The notes under the pieces: generated by a model
The model's database searches: none
Told to the model about the DNA's origin: nothing
What the model saw: only the letters and a program-made list of their open reading frames with translations
Position numbers and translations under genes: made by a program
Shown: positions 34,100 to 43,458 of the stretch, one piece after another
How the letters are laid out: every line of letters starts with the position of its first letter
Numbering within the stretch: the first letter of the stretch is position 1
From: Azophilus sp965221465
GTDB taxonomy: Bacteria; Pseudomonadota; Gammaproteobacteria; Pseudomonadales; Azotimanducaceae
Length of the DNA stretch: 64,000 nt
Reading direction: 5' to 3'
Assembly (NCBI GenBank): GCA_965221465.1
Contig: OZ244892.1
Location: 1,178,001 to 1,242,000 of the forward strand

Positions 34100-34686
34100 C
34101 GGCGCCTCGCTCCGGCAGCGATGGCCACCATGCCCATCGGCACCAGGGAAGCGGTCAGCAGCGTCAGAATCGTGTCGATCTCGAACCAGAGCACGAAGTA
34201 GAAGCTGGTTGCCAGGGTGCCGAGGGTACTGCCGAAGGTGGAGACGAAATACAGTCTTCCAGCGATGTTGCCGGATTCCTCGGTGGTCCTGACCAGGAGA
34301 CGCACGGAATAGGGGGAGATCATGCCGAGCATCACGGTGGGCAGCACGAACAGCACGCAGGAGGCGGCCAGCGAACCGTAGCGGGGGTCTTCGATCCGCT
34401 CGAAAATCCAGGCCATCGCCGGATCGGCGGTCCAGACCAGCGGATACAGCAGCACCGCGCCGACGACAAAGATGGACCCGAAGCGGACCGGCGACGGGTT
34501 GACGAGGGACCAGCGTCCGCCCAGCAGGTAGCCGACGGCGAGGCTGGCCATGAACACCGTGATGATGCTGCCCCAGACGTGAATGCTGCTGCCGAAATAG
34601 GGCGCCATGATCCGGCCCCCCAGCAGTTCGAGCGACATGATCACGAAACCGCCCACGAAGGCGAGGCAGTAGATGAGCGTGGACAA
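34096..34686 (-). CDS. Membrane half of a split fused MFS/spermidine synthase-like protein
   Basis: The 196-residue protein has about five to six membrane helices, beginning LIYCLAFVGGFVIMSLELLGGRIMAPYFG, followed by VWGSIITVFMASLAVGYLLGG, exactly the start of fused MFS/spermidine synthases. It also has PTVMLGMISPYSVRLLV, the last conserved loop before the synthase domain, and ends in two helices. The stop overlaps the synthase-like gene by four bases. In most relatives the two halves are one polypeptide, so this is a natural split, or an old frameshift that re-established a start. Confidence 0.78.
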   Translation of the reverse strand: MSTLIYCLAFVGGFVIMSLELLGGRIMAPYFGSSIHVWGSIITVFMASLAVGYLLGGRWSLVNPSPVRFGSIFVVGAVLLYPLVWTADPAMAWIFERIEDPRYGSLAASCVLFVLPTVMLGMISPYSVRLLVRTTEESGNIAGRLYFVSTFGSTLGTLATSFYFVLWFEIDTILTLLTASLVPMGMVAIAAGARRR

Positions 34687-34820
34687 TTCCGTTCACCTCG
34701 GGGTAAGGGATCGGAATCATTTAACACCAACTCGGCGCGGAATTCCGATTCTCGGCGGCAGATGACGCGAAACCGCGGAAACTACGTAGCCTTGTGGGGC
34801 GGTTCGGGTTTCGTCGATTC

Positions 34821-35543
34821 TCAGAGCCCAGGACGCCTCGCGCTCGCCTGTCGGGCCGGGGCGGCGTGCAGGCGCACGATCTGGTAACCGGGCCGCCAGA
34901 GGTAGCGTATGGGCACGCTCAGCATGTGCACCAGGCGGGTGAAGGGAAACACCAGGAAGATCGAGAGCCCCACAAAGAGGTGGAGCTTGTAGATCCAGTG
35001 AACGTCCGCAATGTAATGCGGCGCGTAAACATCGAACGTGACGATGCCATGGCTCCAGGCCATCAGCTTCAGCATCTCCGCCCCGTCGAGATGGTCCACC
35101 GACACCAGGATGGTCGACAACCCGATAAGCAGTTGCAGGTTGAGCAGCGCCAGTATCGCCACGTCGCCGAATGACGACACACGTCGAATGCGCGGGTCGG
35201 TCAGGCGGCGGTAGAGCAGCAGAATGCCGCCGGCAAGCGATATCGCGCCGGCTGCGCCACCTCCCGCCATCGACGCCACTTGCTTGGGGCCAGGCTCGAT
35301 GCCAAGCCTTTCGAACGCATCGATTGGAATCAGCAGCCCGAACAGGTGCCCGAAGAAGACGACCAGGATCCCACCGTGAAAGAGTATCGAGCCCGTCACG
35401 AGCAGGCGCCGTCGCAACAGCTGGCTGGACTGCGCGTGCCAGGTGTAGGGCTCCCGGTCGTAGCGAACGATGCAGCCCACCACGAGCACGGTCAGGGCAA
35501 TGTAGGGATAGACGCCGAAAACAATCGTGTTCAGGGCTTGCAT
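34821..35543 (-). CDS. narI: Respiratory nitrate reductase gamma subunit NarI (cytochrome b)
   Basis: The 240-residue membrane protein has five helices and heme b ligand histidines in ILFHGGILVVFFGHLFGLL and in YIADVHWIYKLHLFVGLSI. NarI takes electrons from quinol on the periplasmic side and passes them to NarH, contributing to the proton gradient. The C-terminal tail is Arg/Ala-rich. Its start lies inside narJ (13-base overlap). After the stop there are about 130 bases without a gene before the split synthase pair. Confidence 0.94.
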   Translation of the reverse strand: MQALNTIVFGVYPYIALTVLVVGCIVRYDREPYTWHAQSSQLLRRRLLVTGSILFHGGILVVFFGHLFGLLIPIDAFERLGIEPGPKQVASMAGGGAAGAISLAGGILLLYRRLTDPRIRRVSSFGDVAILALLNLQLLIGLSTILVSVDHLDGAEMLKLMAWSHGIVTFDVYAPHYIADVHWIYKLHLFVGLSIFLVFPFTRLVHMLSVPIRYLWRPGYQIVRLHAAPARQASARRPGL

Positions 35544-36337
35544 CGGTTCTGACCTCCGTGCTTCGCTTTGGTCGGGCGCAGGATTGTCGAGCCACTCGAA
35601 GTGGCGCTCGGCGATTGTCGCGTCGGGACGCGGATCGGCACCGCCACGGTCGGCTGTCGTTTCCCGCGGGCACCCCGGGTGACGGTCGAGACACAGGAAC
35701 GCGTGTCGCAGCGCGTCGAGTCTCCGGGCCCGAAAACCACCGGTTGCTCTGCCCAGGCGCGGTCGAGGGCGTCGAGGTCGTCCGGATCGGCATCGATCTC
35801 AGTGCCCGCATTGGCGGCGGTGACGTTGCGAGGCCGGTCGGAGAGCGCGCCGATAGCCGCGAAAACGCCTGCGTAAGCGCTCTTTCGGGCATCGAGCCGC
35901 TGCTCGAGGAGCGCGACGATGTCACGGATTTCTCCGACGAGGCTGCGCGCTTCGGCAAGCGGGCGGAGCGACGCGAACTCGAGGAACATCGGCAGGTAGT
36001 CGGGGAGTTCCCGGCGGCGGGCCTCGAAACCGTGGCGTTCGTAGAAGGCGGCAAGATCCACCAGAGCCTGTCCGCGAGCGCGGCTTTCGCCGTGGATGTG
36101 CTCGAAGAGGTGCAGGGATAGCGAGCGGGTGCGGTCGAACAACTGCACGTAGCGTTCCTGAAGGTCGTAGAGGTCACTGTCGGCAACATCGCCCAGAAAT
36201 GTCAGCAACCGGTGGCGCGGGGAACGTCCGAGTAGCGCCTCTGTCCGAATGGCACGGGCCAGTTCGGGCGCCCCGCTGCGAATGTCTGCGTTCGGATAGC
36301 AGAGCAGCAGCGATAGTGCTTTCAGCGTGGCGATCAC
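35531..36337 (-). CDS. narJ: Nitrate reductase molybdenum cofactor assembly chaperone NarJ
   Basis: The 268-residue protein begins TLKALSLLLCYPNADIR and has the conserved HLFEHIHGESRARGQALVDL and LPDYLPMFLEFAS of NarJ, the chaperone that helps insert the Mo cofactor into NarG. The start is the GTG at 36337, overlapping the narH stop as GTGA; the frame is open further upstream but that part is shadow of narH. The last 60 residues are Arg/Thr/Ser-rich, longer than usual for NarJ. Confidence 0.92.
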   Translation of the reverse strand: MIATLKALSLLLCYPNADIRSGAPELARAIRTEALLGRSPRHRLLTFLGDVADSDLYDLQERYVQLFDRTRSLSLHLFEHIHGESRARGQALVDLAAFYERHGFEARRRELPDYLPMFLEFASLRPLAEARSLVGEIRDIVALLEQRLDARKSAYAGVFAAIGALSDRPRNVTAANAGTEIDADPDDLDALDRAWAEQPVVFGPGDSTRCDTRSCVSTVTRGARGKRQPTVAVPIRVPTRQSPSATSSGSTILRPTKAKHGGQNRCKP

Positions 36338-37866
36338 CGGCCGACCGCAATGATGTCCGGGCTGGCCGTCGCCGTCCGGCCGGTGCCGAAAAGGCCGGTG
36401 TTGCCAATGCCGGTGGAGCAGCCGTTGCCGAAACTGAATCCGCAGGCGCCCTGCATGTCGGCGACGGCCTCTCCCGATTCCCGGTGCGTGGTCGGGATGA
36501 CGAACCGGTCCTCGTACCTGGCGATGGCCAGGAGTCGATACATCTCGAGTATCTGGTTGGGCGCGAGACCGGCACGATGGGCGATCTCGACGTCGTCCAC
36601 ACCTTCCAGGGAGCGGATGCGCATGAAGGCCCGCATGGCGAGCATGCGTTCGAGGGCCTGAACCACGGGTGCTTCGTCCCCGGCGGTCAGCAGGTTGGCG
36701 AGATAACGGACGGGAATCCTGAGCGAGCGAACGTCCGGAATGCCCCGGTCGAACGCGAGCTGTCCCGCTTCGGCCACCGACTGGATCGGGGAGAGCGGCG
36801 GCACGTACCAGACCATCGGCAATGTCCGGTATTCGGGATGAAGCGGAAACGCGACGCGCCAATCCATGATCAGCTTGCGCACCGGCGAACGACGCGCCGC
36901 TTCGATCCAGTCGGCGGGGATGCCGTCGGCGCGGGCCTGGCGCGCAACATCCGGGTCCTCGGGGTCGAGGAAGAGGTCGAGCTGGGTTTCGTAGAGCTGC
37001 TCTTCGTCTTCAACCGCAGCAGCCCGGGCAATCCGGTCTGCATCGTAGAGCAGCACACCCAGGTAGCGGATGCGGCCGACGCAGGTTTCCGAACACACCG
37101 TGGGCTCCCCCGCTTCGATGCGCGGATAGCAGAAGATGCACTTCTCCGACTTGCCCGATTTCCAGTTGAAGTAGATCTTCTTGTAGGGGCAGGCCGGTGC
37201 GCACATCCGCCAGCCCCGGCATTTCTCCTGGTCGATCAGCACCACGCCGTCCTCTTCGCGTTTGTAGATCGAGCCCGACGGGCAGGCGGCGACGCAACTC
37301 GGATTCAGGCAGTGCTCGCACAGTCTCGGCAGGTACATCATGAAACTGTGCTCGAAGGCGCCGTAGATCGCTTTTTCGATGCCCTCGAAATTCGTGTCCC
37401 TGGCGCGTTTCCTGAATTCGCCGCCGAGGATTTCCTCCCAGTTCGGCCCCCAGGTTATCTTTTCCATCCGCTTGCCGGAGAGCAGCGAGCGCGGCCTGGC
37501 CGTGGGCACGCTGCCCGACTCCGAGGCGGACTCGAGATCGTCGTAGTCGACGGTGAATGGTTCGTAATAGTCGTCGATCTCCGGCAGGTCGGGGTTGCCG
37601 AAAATCTTGGCCAGGATGCGCCATTTCCCGCCCGAACCGAGGCGCAGCTTGCCGTTGCGGCGACGAATCCAGCCGCCATGCCAGCGTTTCTGGTCTTCCC
37701 ACGCTTTCGGATAGCCGATGCCGGGCTTCGTTTCGACATTGTTGAACCAGGCATACTCCATGCCTTCCCGGCTGGTCCAGACGGTCTTGCAGGTGACCGA
37801 ACAGGTATGGCAACCGATGCACTTGTCGAGATTGAGAACCATCGCGATCTGAGCTCTTACTTTCAT
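36334..37866 (-). CDS. narH: Respiratory nitrate reductase beta subunit NarH
   Basis: The 510-residue Fe-S subunit has four ferredoxin-type Cys clusters: CIGCHTCSVTC, CEHCLNPSCVAACPSG, CRGWRMCAPACPYKK (where Trp replaces a Cys, as in NarH, giving the 3Fe-4S cluster) and CIFCYPR with CSETC. It relays electrons from NarI to NarG on the cytoplasmic face. The ATG at 37866 (MKVRAQIAMVLNLDKCIGC) fits the family start. That ATG lies in the end of a family 1 repeat, and an in-frame ATG five codons upstream is inside the repeat. The 102-bp gap from narG is unusual for this operon. Confidence 0.95.
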   Translation of the reverse strand: MKVRAQIAMVLNLDKCIGCHTCSVTCKTVWTSREGMEYAWFNNVETKPGIGYPKAWEDQKRWHGGWIRRRNGKLRLGSGGKWRILAKIFGNPDLPEIDDYYEPFTVDYDDLESASESGSVPTARPRSLLSGKRMEKITWGPNWEEILGGEFRKRARDTNFEGIEKAIYGAFEHSFMMYLPRLCEHCLNPSCVAACPSGSIYKREEDGVVLIDQEKCRGWRMCAPACPYKKIYFNWKSGKSEKCIFCYPRIEAGEPTVCSETCVGRIRYLGVLLYDADRIARAAAVEDEEQLYETQLDLFLDPEDPDVARQARADGIPADWIEAARRSPVRKLIMDWRVAFPLHPEYRTLPMVWYVPPLSPIQSVAEAGQLAFDRGIPDVRSLRIPVRYLANLLTAGDEAPVVQALERMLAMRAFMRIRSLEGVDDVEIAHRAGLAPNQILEMYRLLAIARYEDRFVIPTTHRESGEAVADMQGACGFSFGNGCSTGIGNTGLFGTGRTATASPDIIAVGR

Positions 37867-37944
37867 GAAAGTCGCCTCCAAGCGATTGAATTTATTGGAT
37901 TCGTCAACCTGGGGAACGATTCTTTGTTTTATTCGGGTCCGCGG
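37861..37944 (-). repeat. Dispersed repeat family 1, copy C (between narG and narH)
   Basis: On the minus strand it reads CGAATAAAACAAAGAATCGT, then TTGACGAATCCAATAAATTC, then AATCGCTTGG and CTTTCATGAAAG. Its final palindrome contains the start codon of narH. Confidence 0.7.
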
Positions 37945-37968
37945 CTCGGCGCGCGGGGGTGAAATCGT

Positions 37969-40900
37969 TCATCGGGATGTCTCCCCTTGCGCACGCGGCC
38001 CGTCGAGCCAGTCGATCTTGTTCATCCTGCGCACGAGGACGAAGTCGTCGCGATTGGAGCCGACCGTGCCGATGTAGTTGAAGCCATAGGCCTGGTGGGC
38101 GTAGCCGCCAATCATGTGGGTCGGCTTGACCAGGGTTCGGGTCACGGAATTGTGAATGCCTCCCCGGCGCCCGGTGATCGCCGAACCGGGGGTGTTCACC
38201 GTTTTCTCCTGGGCGTGATACATGAACGTCGTGCCCGCCATGATGCGCTGCGACACCACCGCCCGTGCTGCCAGGGCGCCGTTGGCGTTGTGGGCTTCGA
38301 CCCAGTCGTTGTCCTCGATGCCGGCCTTTTCCGCGTCGGTTTCGCTGATCCACAGCACCGGGCCGCCACGGTTGAGCGTGAGCATCAGCAGGTTGTCGAA
38401 GAAGGTCGAGTGAATGCCCCATTTCTGGTGCGGCGTGATGAAGCTCAGCAGCAGCGTGCGGTCGTTGTCTCCGTCGGCCTGGGACAGGTGAGCGACCGAC
38501 CGGGTGTCCAGCGGCGCCCGATAGACGCAGAAGCCCTCGCCGAATGCGCGCATCCAGAGGTGGTCCTGGTAGAGTTGCTGGCGCCCGGTCAGGGTGCGCC
38601 AGGGAATACGCTCCTGCAGGTTGGTGTAGCCGGCGTTGTAGCAGACCTCCTCGGACTCGAGCCCCGACCAGATCGGCGAGGTGATGATCTTGCGAGGCCG
38701 GGCGACCAGGTCGCGAAACCGGATTTTCTCGTCTGCTCTTGCTGCGGCAAGGTGCGCGTGGTCCCGGCCGGTGTGGCGTTCGAGGGCTTCCCAGGCCCGC
38801 CCGGCCACCCTGCCGTTGGTTTCGGGGGCGAGCATCAGGATCGTTTCGGCGGCATCGATGTCGGTGTCGATGCGGGGGCGTCCCTCGGTTACGCCAGGCC
38901 GGTCGACCCGGCCGTTCAACAGACCCAGTTCATCCACTTCCTCGTTGGTTTCCCAGGTGAGACCCTTGCCGCCATTGCCCAGACAGTCCATGAGCGGGCC
39001 GAGGGCGGCAAAGCGGCGCCCGATGTTGGGGTAGTCGCGCTCGACCACTGCGATTTGCGGCATGGTCCGGCCCGGGACTGGATCGGTTTCGCCGCGTTTC
39101 CAGTCGAGAACTTCCAGGGGCTGCGCGATCTCCAGCGGCGTATCGTGGAGGATCGGGGCGAGCACGATGTCCTCCTCCTTGCCGAGCACTTCCGGGGCAA
39201 TCTGCGAGAACGCATCGGCAAAGCCCTTGAAGATGTCCCAATCGCTGCGCGACTCCCACAGCGGGTCGACGGCGCGTCCAAGGGGGTGGATGAAGGGATG
39301 CAGATCGGTGGTGCTCAAGTCGTTCTTTTCGTACCAGGTCGCCGTCGGCAGCACGATGTCCGAATAGACGCAGGTGGTGGACATGCGGAAGTCGATGGTG
39401 ACCAGAAGATCCAGCTTTCCCTCCGGCGCCGTTTCGCGCCAGGTGACGTCGCGAGGCTTCGCGGAGCCCGTTTCGTCCAGATCGCGCGCCCGGGCGCCGT
39501 GTTCGCTGCCGATCAGATGCTTCAGGAAATACTCGTGACCCTTGGCCGAAGCGCCGAGCAGGTTCGACCGCCAGACGAACAGGTTGCGCGGCCAGTTTGC
39601 CGGGTTGTCGGGGTCTTCGCAGGCAAGGCGCAGCTTGCCGGTGCAGAGGCCTTGAACGACGTTATCCTTGACGTCCTGCCCGGCCTTGCGCGCGTCGGCG
39701 GCGACTTCAAGGGGATTGCGTTCCAGTTGCGGTGCCGATGGCAACCAACCCATTCGTTCGGCCCGCACGTTGAAGTCGATCAGCGTTCCCTCCCAGTCGC
39801 CTGCCGGGGCCGTGGGGGACAACAGGTCCGCTACACCGACACTCTCGTAGCGCCACTGGTCGGTATGCGCATACCAGAAGGAAGTCGCGTTCATCTGCCG
39901 TGGCGGGCGGGCCCAGTCCAGGGCGAATGCAAGGGGTAGCCAGCCGGTCTGGGGGCGCACCTTTTCCTGCCCGACATAGTGACACCAGCCACCGCCGGAA
40001 CGGCCGACGCAACCGCACATGATCAGCAGATTGACGATGGCCCGATAGGTCATGTCCATGTGGTACCAGTGGTTGATGCCGGCGCCGAGGATTGCCATCG
40101 CCCGGCCGCCGGTGCGTTCCGCCGTCTGCGCGAACTCCCGGGCCACCGCGATCGTGGAAGCAGCCGGTACGCCGGTGACTGCCTCCGCCCATGCCGGCGT
40201 GTAGGGCATCGGCTGGTCGAAGCCGGATGCGGCATGGGGGCCGCCAAGCCCCTGGTCGACGCCGTAGTTGGCAATCAGCAGATCGTGAACCGTTGCCACC
40301 GGAACCGGGCCCTCCGCCAGTTCGAGCACCCGCACGGGCACCCGGCGACGCAGCACGTCGTCAACGACCGGGCCGCTGTAGCAATGGTGTTCGCGCCCGC
40401 CGAAGTAGGGGAAACCCACTTCGACCACCGAGTCGCGGACGTCCGGGTCCACCAGGCTCAAGCGCAGCCGTGTTTCCCGGCCGCGTCCGTCCCGCTCGTC
40501 GATGGTCCAGCGGCCTTCTTCACCCCAGCGGTAGCCGATGGCGCCGAGCGGGGCCACCGCCTCGTCGGTGTTCGCGTCGATGGCCACCGTTTTCCACTTG
40601 GGGTTGTTGTCCTCACCCAGCCGGTCGGCAAAGTCCGACGCCCGCAGCAGCCGGTCCGGAATGTGCCACTCGCCGCGTTTCTCCAGGCGTACGAGCATCG
40701 GCATGTCCGAGTTCTGCCGACAGTAGTCCCGGAACGGCGTGCACTTCCGGTCGACGTGAAACTCGCGCAGCACGACATGGCCCATGGCGAGCGCCAGGGC
40801 GGCGTCCGTTCCCTGGCGGGGGTGCAGCCACAGGTCGGCGAACTTGGCTGCTTCCGAATAGTCGGGGGAGACGACCACCGACCTGGCGCCGCGGTAGCGC

Positions 40901-41712
40901 GCTTCCGTGTAGAAGTGAGCGTCGGGGGTGCGCGTTTGCGGCACGTTCGAGCCCCACAGCAGCAGGAAATCCGAGTTGTACCAGTCGGCGCTTTCCGGGA
41001 CGTCGGTCTGCTCCCCCCAGGTCTGGGGCGACGACGGTGGCAGGTCGCAATACCAGTCGTAGAACGACAGACAGACGCCGCCGAGCAGCGAAAGGTATCG
41101 CGTTCCGGCAGCGTAGGAGACCATCGACATCGCCGGGATCGGCGAAAACCCGACGATGCGGTCCGGCCCGTGGGTGCGGATCGTATGGGCATTCGCCGCG
41201 GCCACGATCTCGTTGATCTCGGCCCAATCCGACCGGAGAAAGCCGCCGAGGCCCCGGCGCGAAACCCACGAGGCCCGCTTCTGCGGGTCGCCGACCAGGG
41301 ACTCCCAGGCAGCCACCGGCGCCAGCGTTCGGCGCGCCTCGCGCCACAGCCGCAGGAGGTGCGAGCGCACCAGCGGATAGCGCAGGCGGCTCGCCGAGTA
41401 GAGATACCAGCTGTAGCTTGCGCCACGGCTGCAACCGCGCGGCTCGTGGTCGGGAAGCTCCGGCCGCGTGGCGGGGTAGTCGGTCTGTTGCGATTCCCAG
41501 GTCACGATCCCGCCCTTGACGTAGATCTTCCAGGAGCAGGAACCGGTACAGTTCACCCCGTGCGTCGAGCGGACCACGCGGTCGTGTTGCCAGCGGCCGC
41601 GGTAGCTGTCTTCCCAGCTTCGATCTTCCCGGGTGGTGACGCCATGCCCGTCGGCGAAGGTTCCTGCCGTTCGGCGGGACAGGAAGTTCAAGCGGTCGAG
41701 AAGCTGGCTCAT
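37969..41712 (-). CDS. narG: Respiratory nitrate reductase alpha subunit NarG
   Basis: The 1247-residue catalytic subunit has the N-terminal Fe-S ligands HGVNCTGSCSWKIYV, the conserved GCSRGASYSWYLYS loop, LLLWGSNVPQTRTPDAHF and the Mo-bis-MGD domains through to GTVGSNRDDFVLVRRM. There is no Tat signal, consistent with cytoplasmic membrane-bound Nar. It reduces nitrate to nitrite using electrons from NarHI. It is the first gene of narGHJI and lies 122 bases after narK, which faces the same way. Confidence 0.96.
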   Translation of the reverse strand: MSQLLDRLNFLSRRTAGTFADGHGVTTREDRSWEDSYRGRWQHDRVVRSTHGVNCTGSCSWKIYVKGGIVTWESQQTDYPATRPELPDHEPRGCSRGASYSWYLYSASRLRYPLVRSHLLRLWREARRTLAPVAAWESLVGDPQKRASWVSRRGLGGFLRSDWAEINEIVAAANAHTIRTHGPDRIVGFSPIPAMSMVSYAAGTRYLSLLGGVCLSFYDWYCDLPPSSPQTWGEQTDVPESADWYNSDFLLLWGSNVPQTRTPDAHFYTEARYRGARSVVVSPDYSEAAKFADLWLHPRQGTDAALALAMGHVVLREFHVDRKCTPFRDYCRQNSDMPMLVRLEKRGEWHIPDRLLRASDFADRLGEDNNPKWKTVAIDANTDEAVAPLGAIGYRWGEEGRWTIDERDGRGRETRLRLSLVDPDVRDSVVEVGFPYFGGREHHCYSGPVVDDVLRRRVPVRVLELAEGPVPVATVHDLLIANYGVDQGLGGPHAASGFDQPMPYTPAWAEAVTGVPAASTIAVAREFAQTAERTGGRAMAILGAGINHWYHMDMTYRAIVNLLIMCGCVGRSGGGWCHYVGQEKVRPQTGWLPLAFALDWARPPRQMNATSFWYAHTDQWRYESVGVADLLSPTAPAGDWEGTLIDFNVRAERMGWLPSAPQLERNPLEVAADARKAGQDVKDNVVQGLCTGKLRLACEDPDNPANWPRNLFVWRSNLLGASAKGHEYFLKHLIGSEHGARARDLDETGSAKPRDVTWRETAPEGKLDLLVTIDFRMSTTCVYSDIVLPTATWYEKNDLSTTDLHPFIHPLGRAVDPLWESRSDWDIFKGFADAFSQIAPEVLGKEEDIVLAPILHDTPLEIAQPLEVLDWKRGETDPVPGRTMPQIAVVERDYPNIGRRFAALGPLMDCLGNGGKGLTWETNEEVDELGLLNGRVDRPGVTEGRPRIDTDIDAAETILMLAPETNGRVAGRAWEALERHTGRDHAHLAAARADEKIRFRDLVARPRKIITSPIWSGLESEEVCYNAGYTNLQERIPWRTLTGRQQLYQDHLWMRAFGEGFCVYRAPLDTRSVAHLSQADGDNDRTLLLSFITPHQKWGIHSTFFDNLLMLTLNRGGPVLWISETDAEKAGIEDNDWVEAHNANGALAARAVVSQRIMAGTTFMYHAQEKTVNTPGSAITGRRGGIHNSVTRTLVKPTHMIGGYAHQAYGFNYIGTVGSNRDDFVLVRRMNKIDWLDGPRAQGETSR

Positions 41713-41834
41713 CGAGATTCTCCGTTGTTGCGGGCTCGTGTCACCTCGCGCAATGCCGACATCGGGCAGACGATGGATGTCCGAGGGTCGAAATCATGAA
41801 TTCGCTCCGGCCGGAGTGCGGTTCAGGCGCGCCA

Positions 41835-43190
41835 TCAGGCGTGCGCAGTCGCCGCCGCATCGCGATCGTTGTTCATGGGTGCGGACGGGGGCTTTTCCGG
41901 CAGATCGCTGAGATCGCGCTCTTCCGCCAGTGCGGGATGACGGCGGCGCTCCATGATGCGGATGGCGCCGTGCATCCAGATGAGGCTGACCAGCACGACC
42001 GCGAACAGCAGCATGAAGCAACTCGTCCACACACCGGTGAGATCGTTCAGAATGCCGAAAGCGATCGGCAGCACGAATCCGCCGAGCCCGCCGATCATGC
42101 CGACCAGCCCGCCGACGGTGCCGACGTGGTGCGGATAGTAGACCGGAATGTGCTTGTAGACGGCCGCCTTGCCGAGGGACATCACGAACCCCAGGATGAC
42201 CGTCAGAATGACGAAGGGCACGAGTTCGACGCCGAACGAGAAGACGATGGGGCCACGGATGCCGCTCACCTCATAGCGGGTCGCCGGATAGCTCATCACG
42301 AAAAGGCACGCCAGCGACACCAGGAAGGTCAGATACATCACGAATCGCGCCCCCCAGAGATCCGACATCCAGCCACCCAGTGCGCGAAAAACCGAGCCCG
42401 GCAGCGCGTAGGCCGCCGCCAGCATGCCGGCGAGTTTCAGATCGAGCCCGTAGGCGCCGACGTAATAGCGGGGCAGCCAACTGGCCAGGGCCACGAAGGC
42501 GCCGAAGACGAAGAAATAGTAGGTGGCGAACCGCCACACCTGGATGTTCTTCAGCGGCTGAATCTGGCTTTTGACGGTCACCCGTGGCGCGCCTGCGGCC
42601 TTGCGCGCGCTCTGCACCGGGTCTTCCTTGGCCAACAGGTAGAAAACCACCGCCATCACGGCGAGCCCGATGCCGTAGATCTGGGCAGTCTGCTGCCAGC
42701 CGTAGGCCACCACCAGGAAGGGTGCGCCGAAATTGGTCACTGCCGCACCCACGTTGCCGACGCCGAAAATGCCGAGCGCTGTGCCCTGGGCTTCGGTTTT
42801 GTACCAGCGTGACACGTAGGCGATGCCGACGATGAACGAACCGCCGGCGAGCCCGACACCGAGGGCGGCCAGCAGGAACATGAGGTAGGTCTCGACGTTG
42901 GCGAGCAGGTAGACGGCCACGGCGGTCGCGAGCATCTGCACGGTGTAGACGATCCGCCCGCCGAACTGTTCCGACCAGACGCCCAGGAATATGCGGCTCA
43001 CGGAACCGGTCAGAACCGGCGTTGCCACCAGGATGCCGAACTCCGTATCAGAAAGACCGAGTTCCTCCTTGATGCGAACGCCGATGATGGAGAAGATCGT
43101 CCAGACCGCAAAACAGACCGTGAACGCCACCGTGGAGAGCGCCAGCATCCCGTGCCGTGCGCTCGTCGCTGAAGTCTCCCGATCCCCCAT
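41835..43190 (-). CDS. narK: Nitrate/nitrite transporter NarK (MFS, NNP family)
   Basis: The 451-residue MFS protein has twelve helices. NNP-family signatures are GLAGGSFIVGIAYVSRWY and the two glycine-rich stretches FGVGNVGAAVTNFGAP and GLVGMIGGLGGFVLPI. NarK imports nitrate or exchanges it for nitrite. It sits directly upstream of narGHJI on the same strand. GGGAGC precedes the ATG, and a TTGAC/GTCAA box lies 64 bases upstream. Confidence 0.93.
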   Translation of the reverse strand: MGDRETSATSARHGMLALSTVAFTVCFAVWTIFSIIGVRIKEELGLSDTEFGILVATPVLTGSVSRIFLGVWSEQFGGRIVYTVQMLATAVAVYLLANVETYLMFLLAALGVGLAGGSFIVGIAYVSRWYKTEAQGTALGIFGVGNVGAAVTNFGAPFLVVAYGWQQTAQIYGIGLAVMAVVFYLLAKEDPVQSARKAAGAPRVTVKSQIQPLKNIQVWRFATYYFFVFGAFVALASWLPRYYVGAYGLDLKLAGMLAAAYALPGSVFRALGGWMSDLWGARFVMYLTFLVSLACLFVMSYPATRYEVSGIRGPIVFSFGVELVPFVILTVILGFVMSLGKAAVYKHIPVYYPHHVGTVGGLVGMIGGLGGFVLPIAFGILNDLTGVWTSCFMLLFAVVLVSLIWMHGAIRIMERRRHPALAEERDLSDLPEKPPSAPMNNDRDAAATAHA

Positions 43191-43253
43191 GGCGTGCTCC
43201 CTGTATCGCCCGTGATGGTGAACCCAGTCTAGGCGGATGGGTCGGGTCGGCCC

Positions 43254-43267
43254 TTGACGGAAGTCAA
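43254..43267. promoter_or_regulatory. FNR/DNR-type box upstream of narK
   Basis: TTGACGGAAGTCAA is a perfect inverted repeat with the TTGAY-N4-RTCAA form bound by FNR/DNR-type regulators. Its centre is 70 bases upstream of the narK start, suitable for activation from about -41.5. The DNR-like gene next door is the obvious candidate to bind it. Confidence 0.7.
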
Positions 43268-43311
43268 ACAGGCGTGAATCGGGAAATCAGCCCGCGTCCG
43301 TCGCCAACTCG

Positions 43312-43388
43312 CATAAAAAATTTTTCAAGTTATTGTTTTTAAGCCACTAATTCGCGTGGAGCATCGTCTCTTCAATCGGGCTCCGCGC
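43312..43388 (-). repeat. Dispersed repeat family 1, copy D
   Basis: On the minus strand: GGAGCCCGATTGAAGAGACG, then GAATTAGTGGCTTAAAAACA, then ATAACTTGAAAAATTTTTTATG. It is the most diverged copy and the most AT-rich at its end. It lies between the dnr stop and the narK promoter box, directly after family 2 copy v. Confidence 0.6.
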
Positions 43389-43415
43389 GCCAGGGTGGAG
43401 TCTTTCAACGCGAGA

Positions 43416-43457
43416 GCGTCGAGGCGCCGTGCAGCAGAAAGTTGGTGACTGATGCGG
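43416..43457 (-). repeat. Dispersed repeat family 2, copy v
   Basis: The minus strand reads CCGCATCAGTCACCAACTTT, then CTGCTGCACGGCGCCTCGAC. It begins one or two bases after the dnr stop. Compared with copy iv it lacks the middle 22 bases but keeps both ends. Confidence 0.7.
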
Positions 43458-43458
43458 G

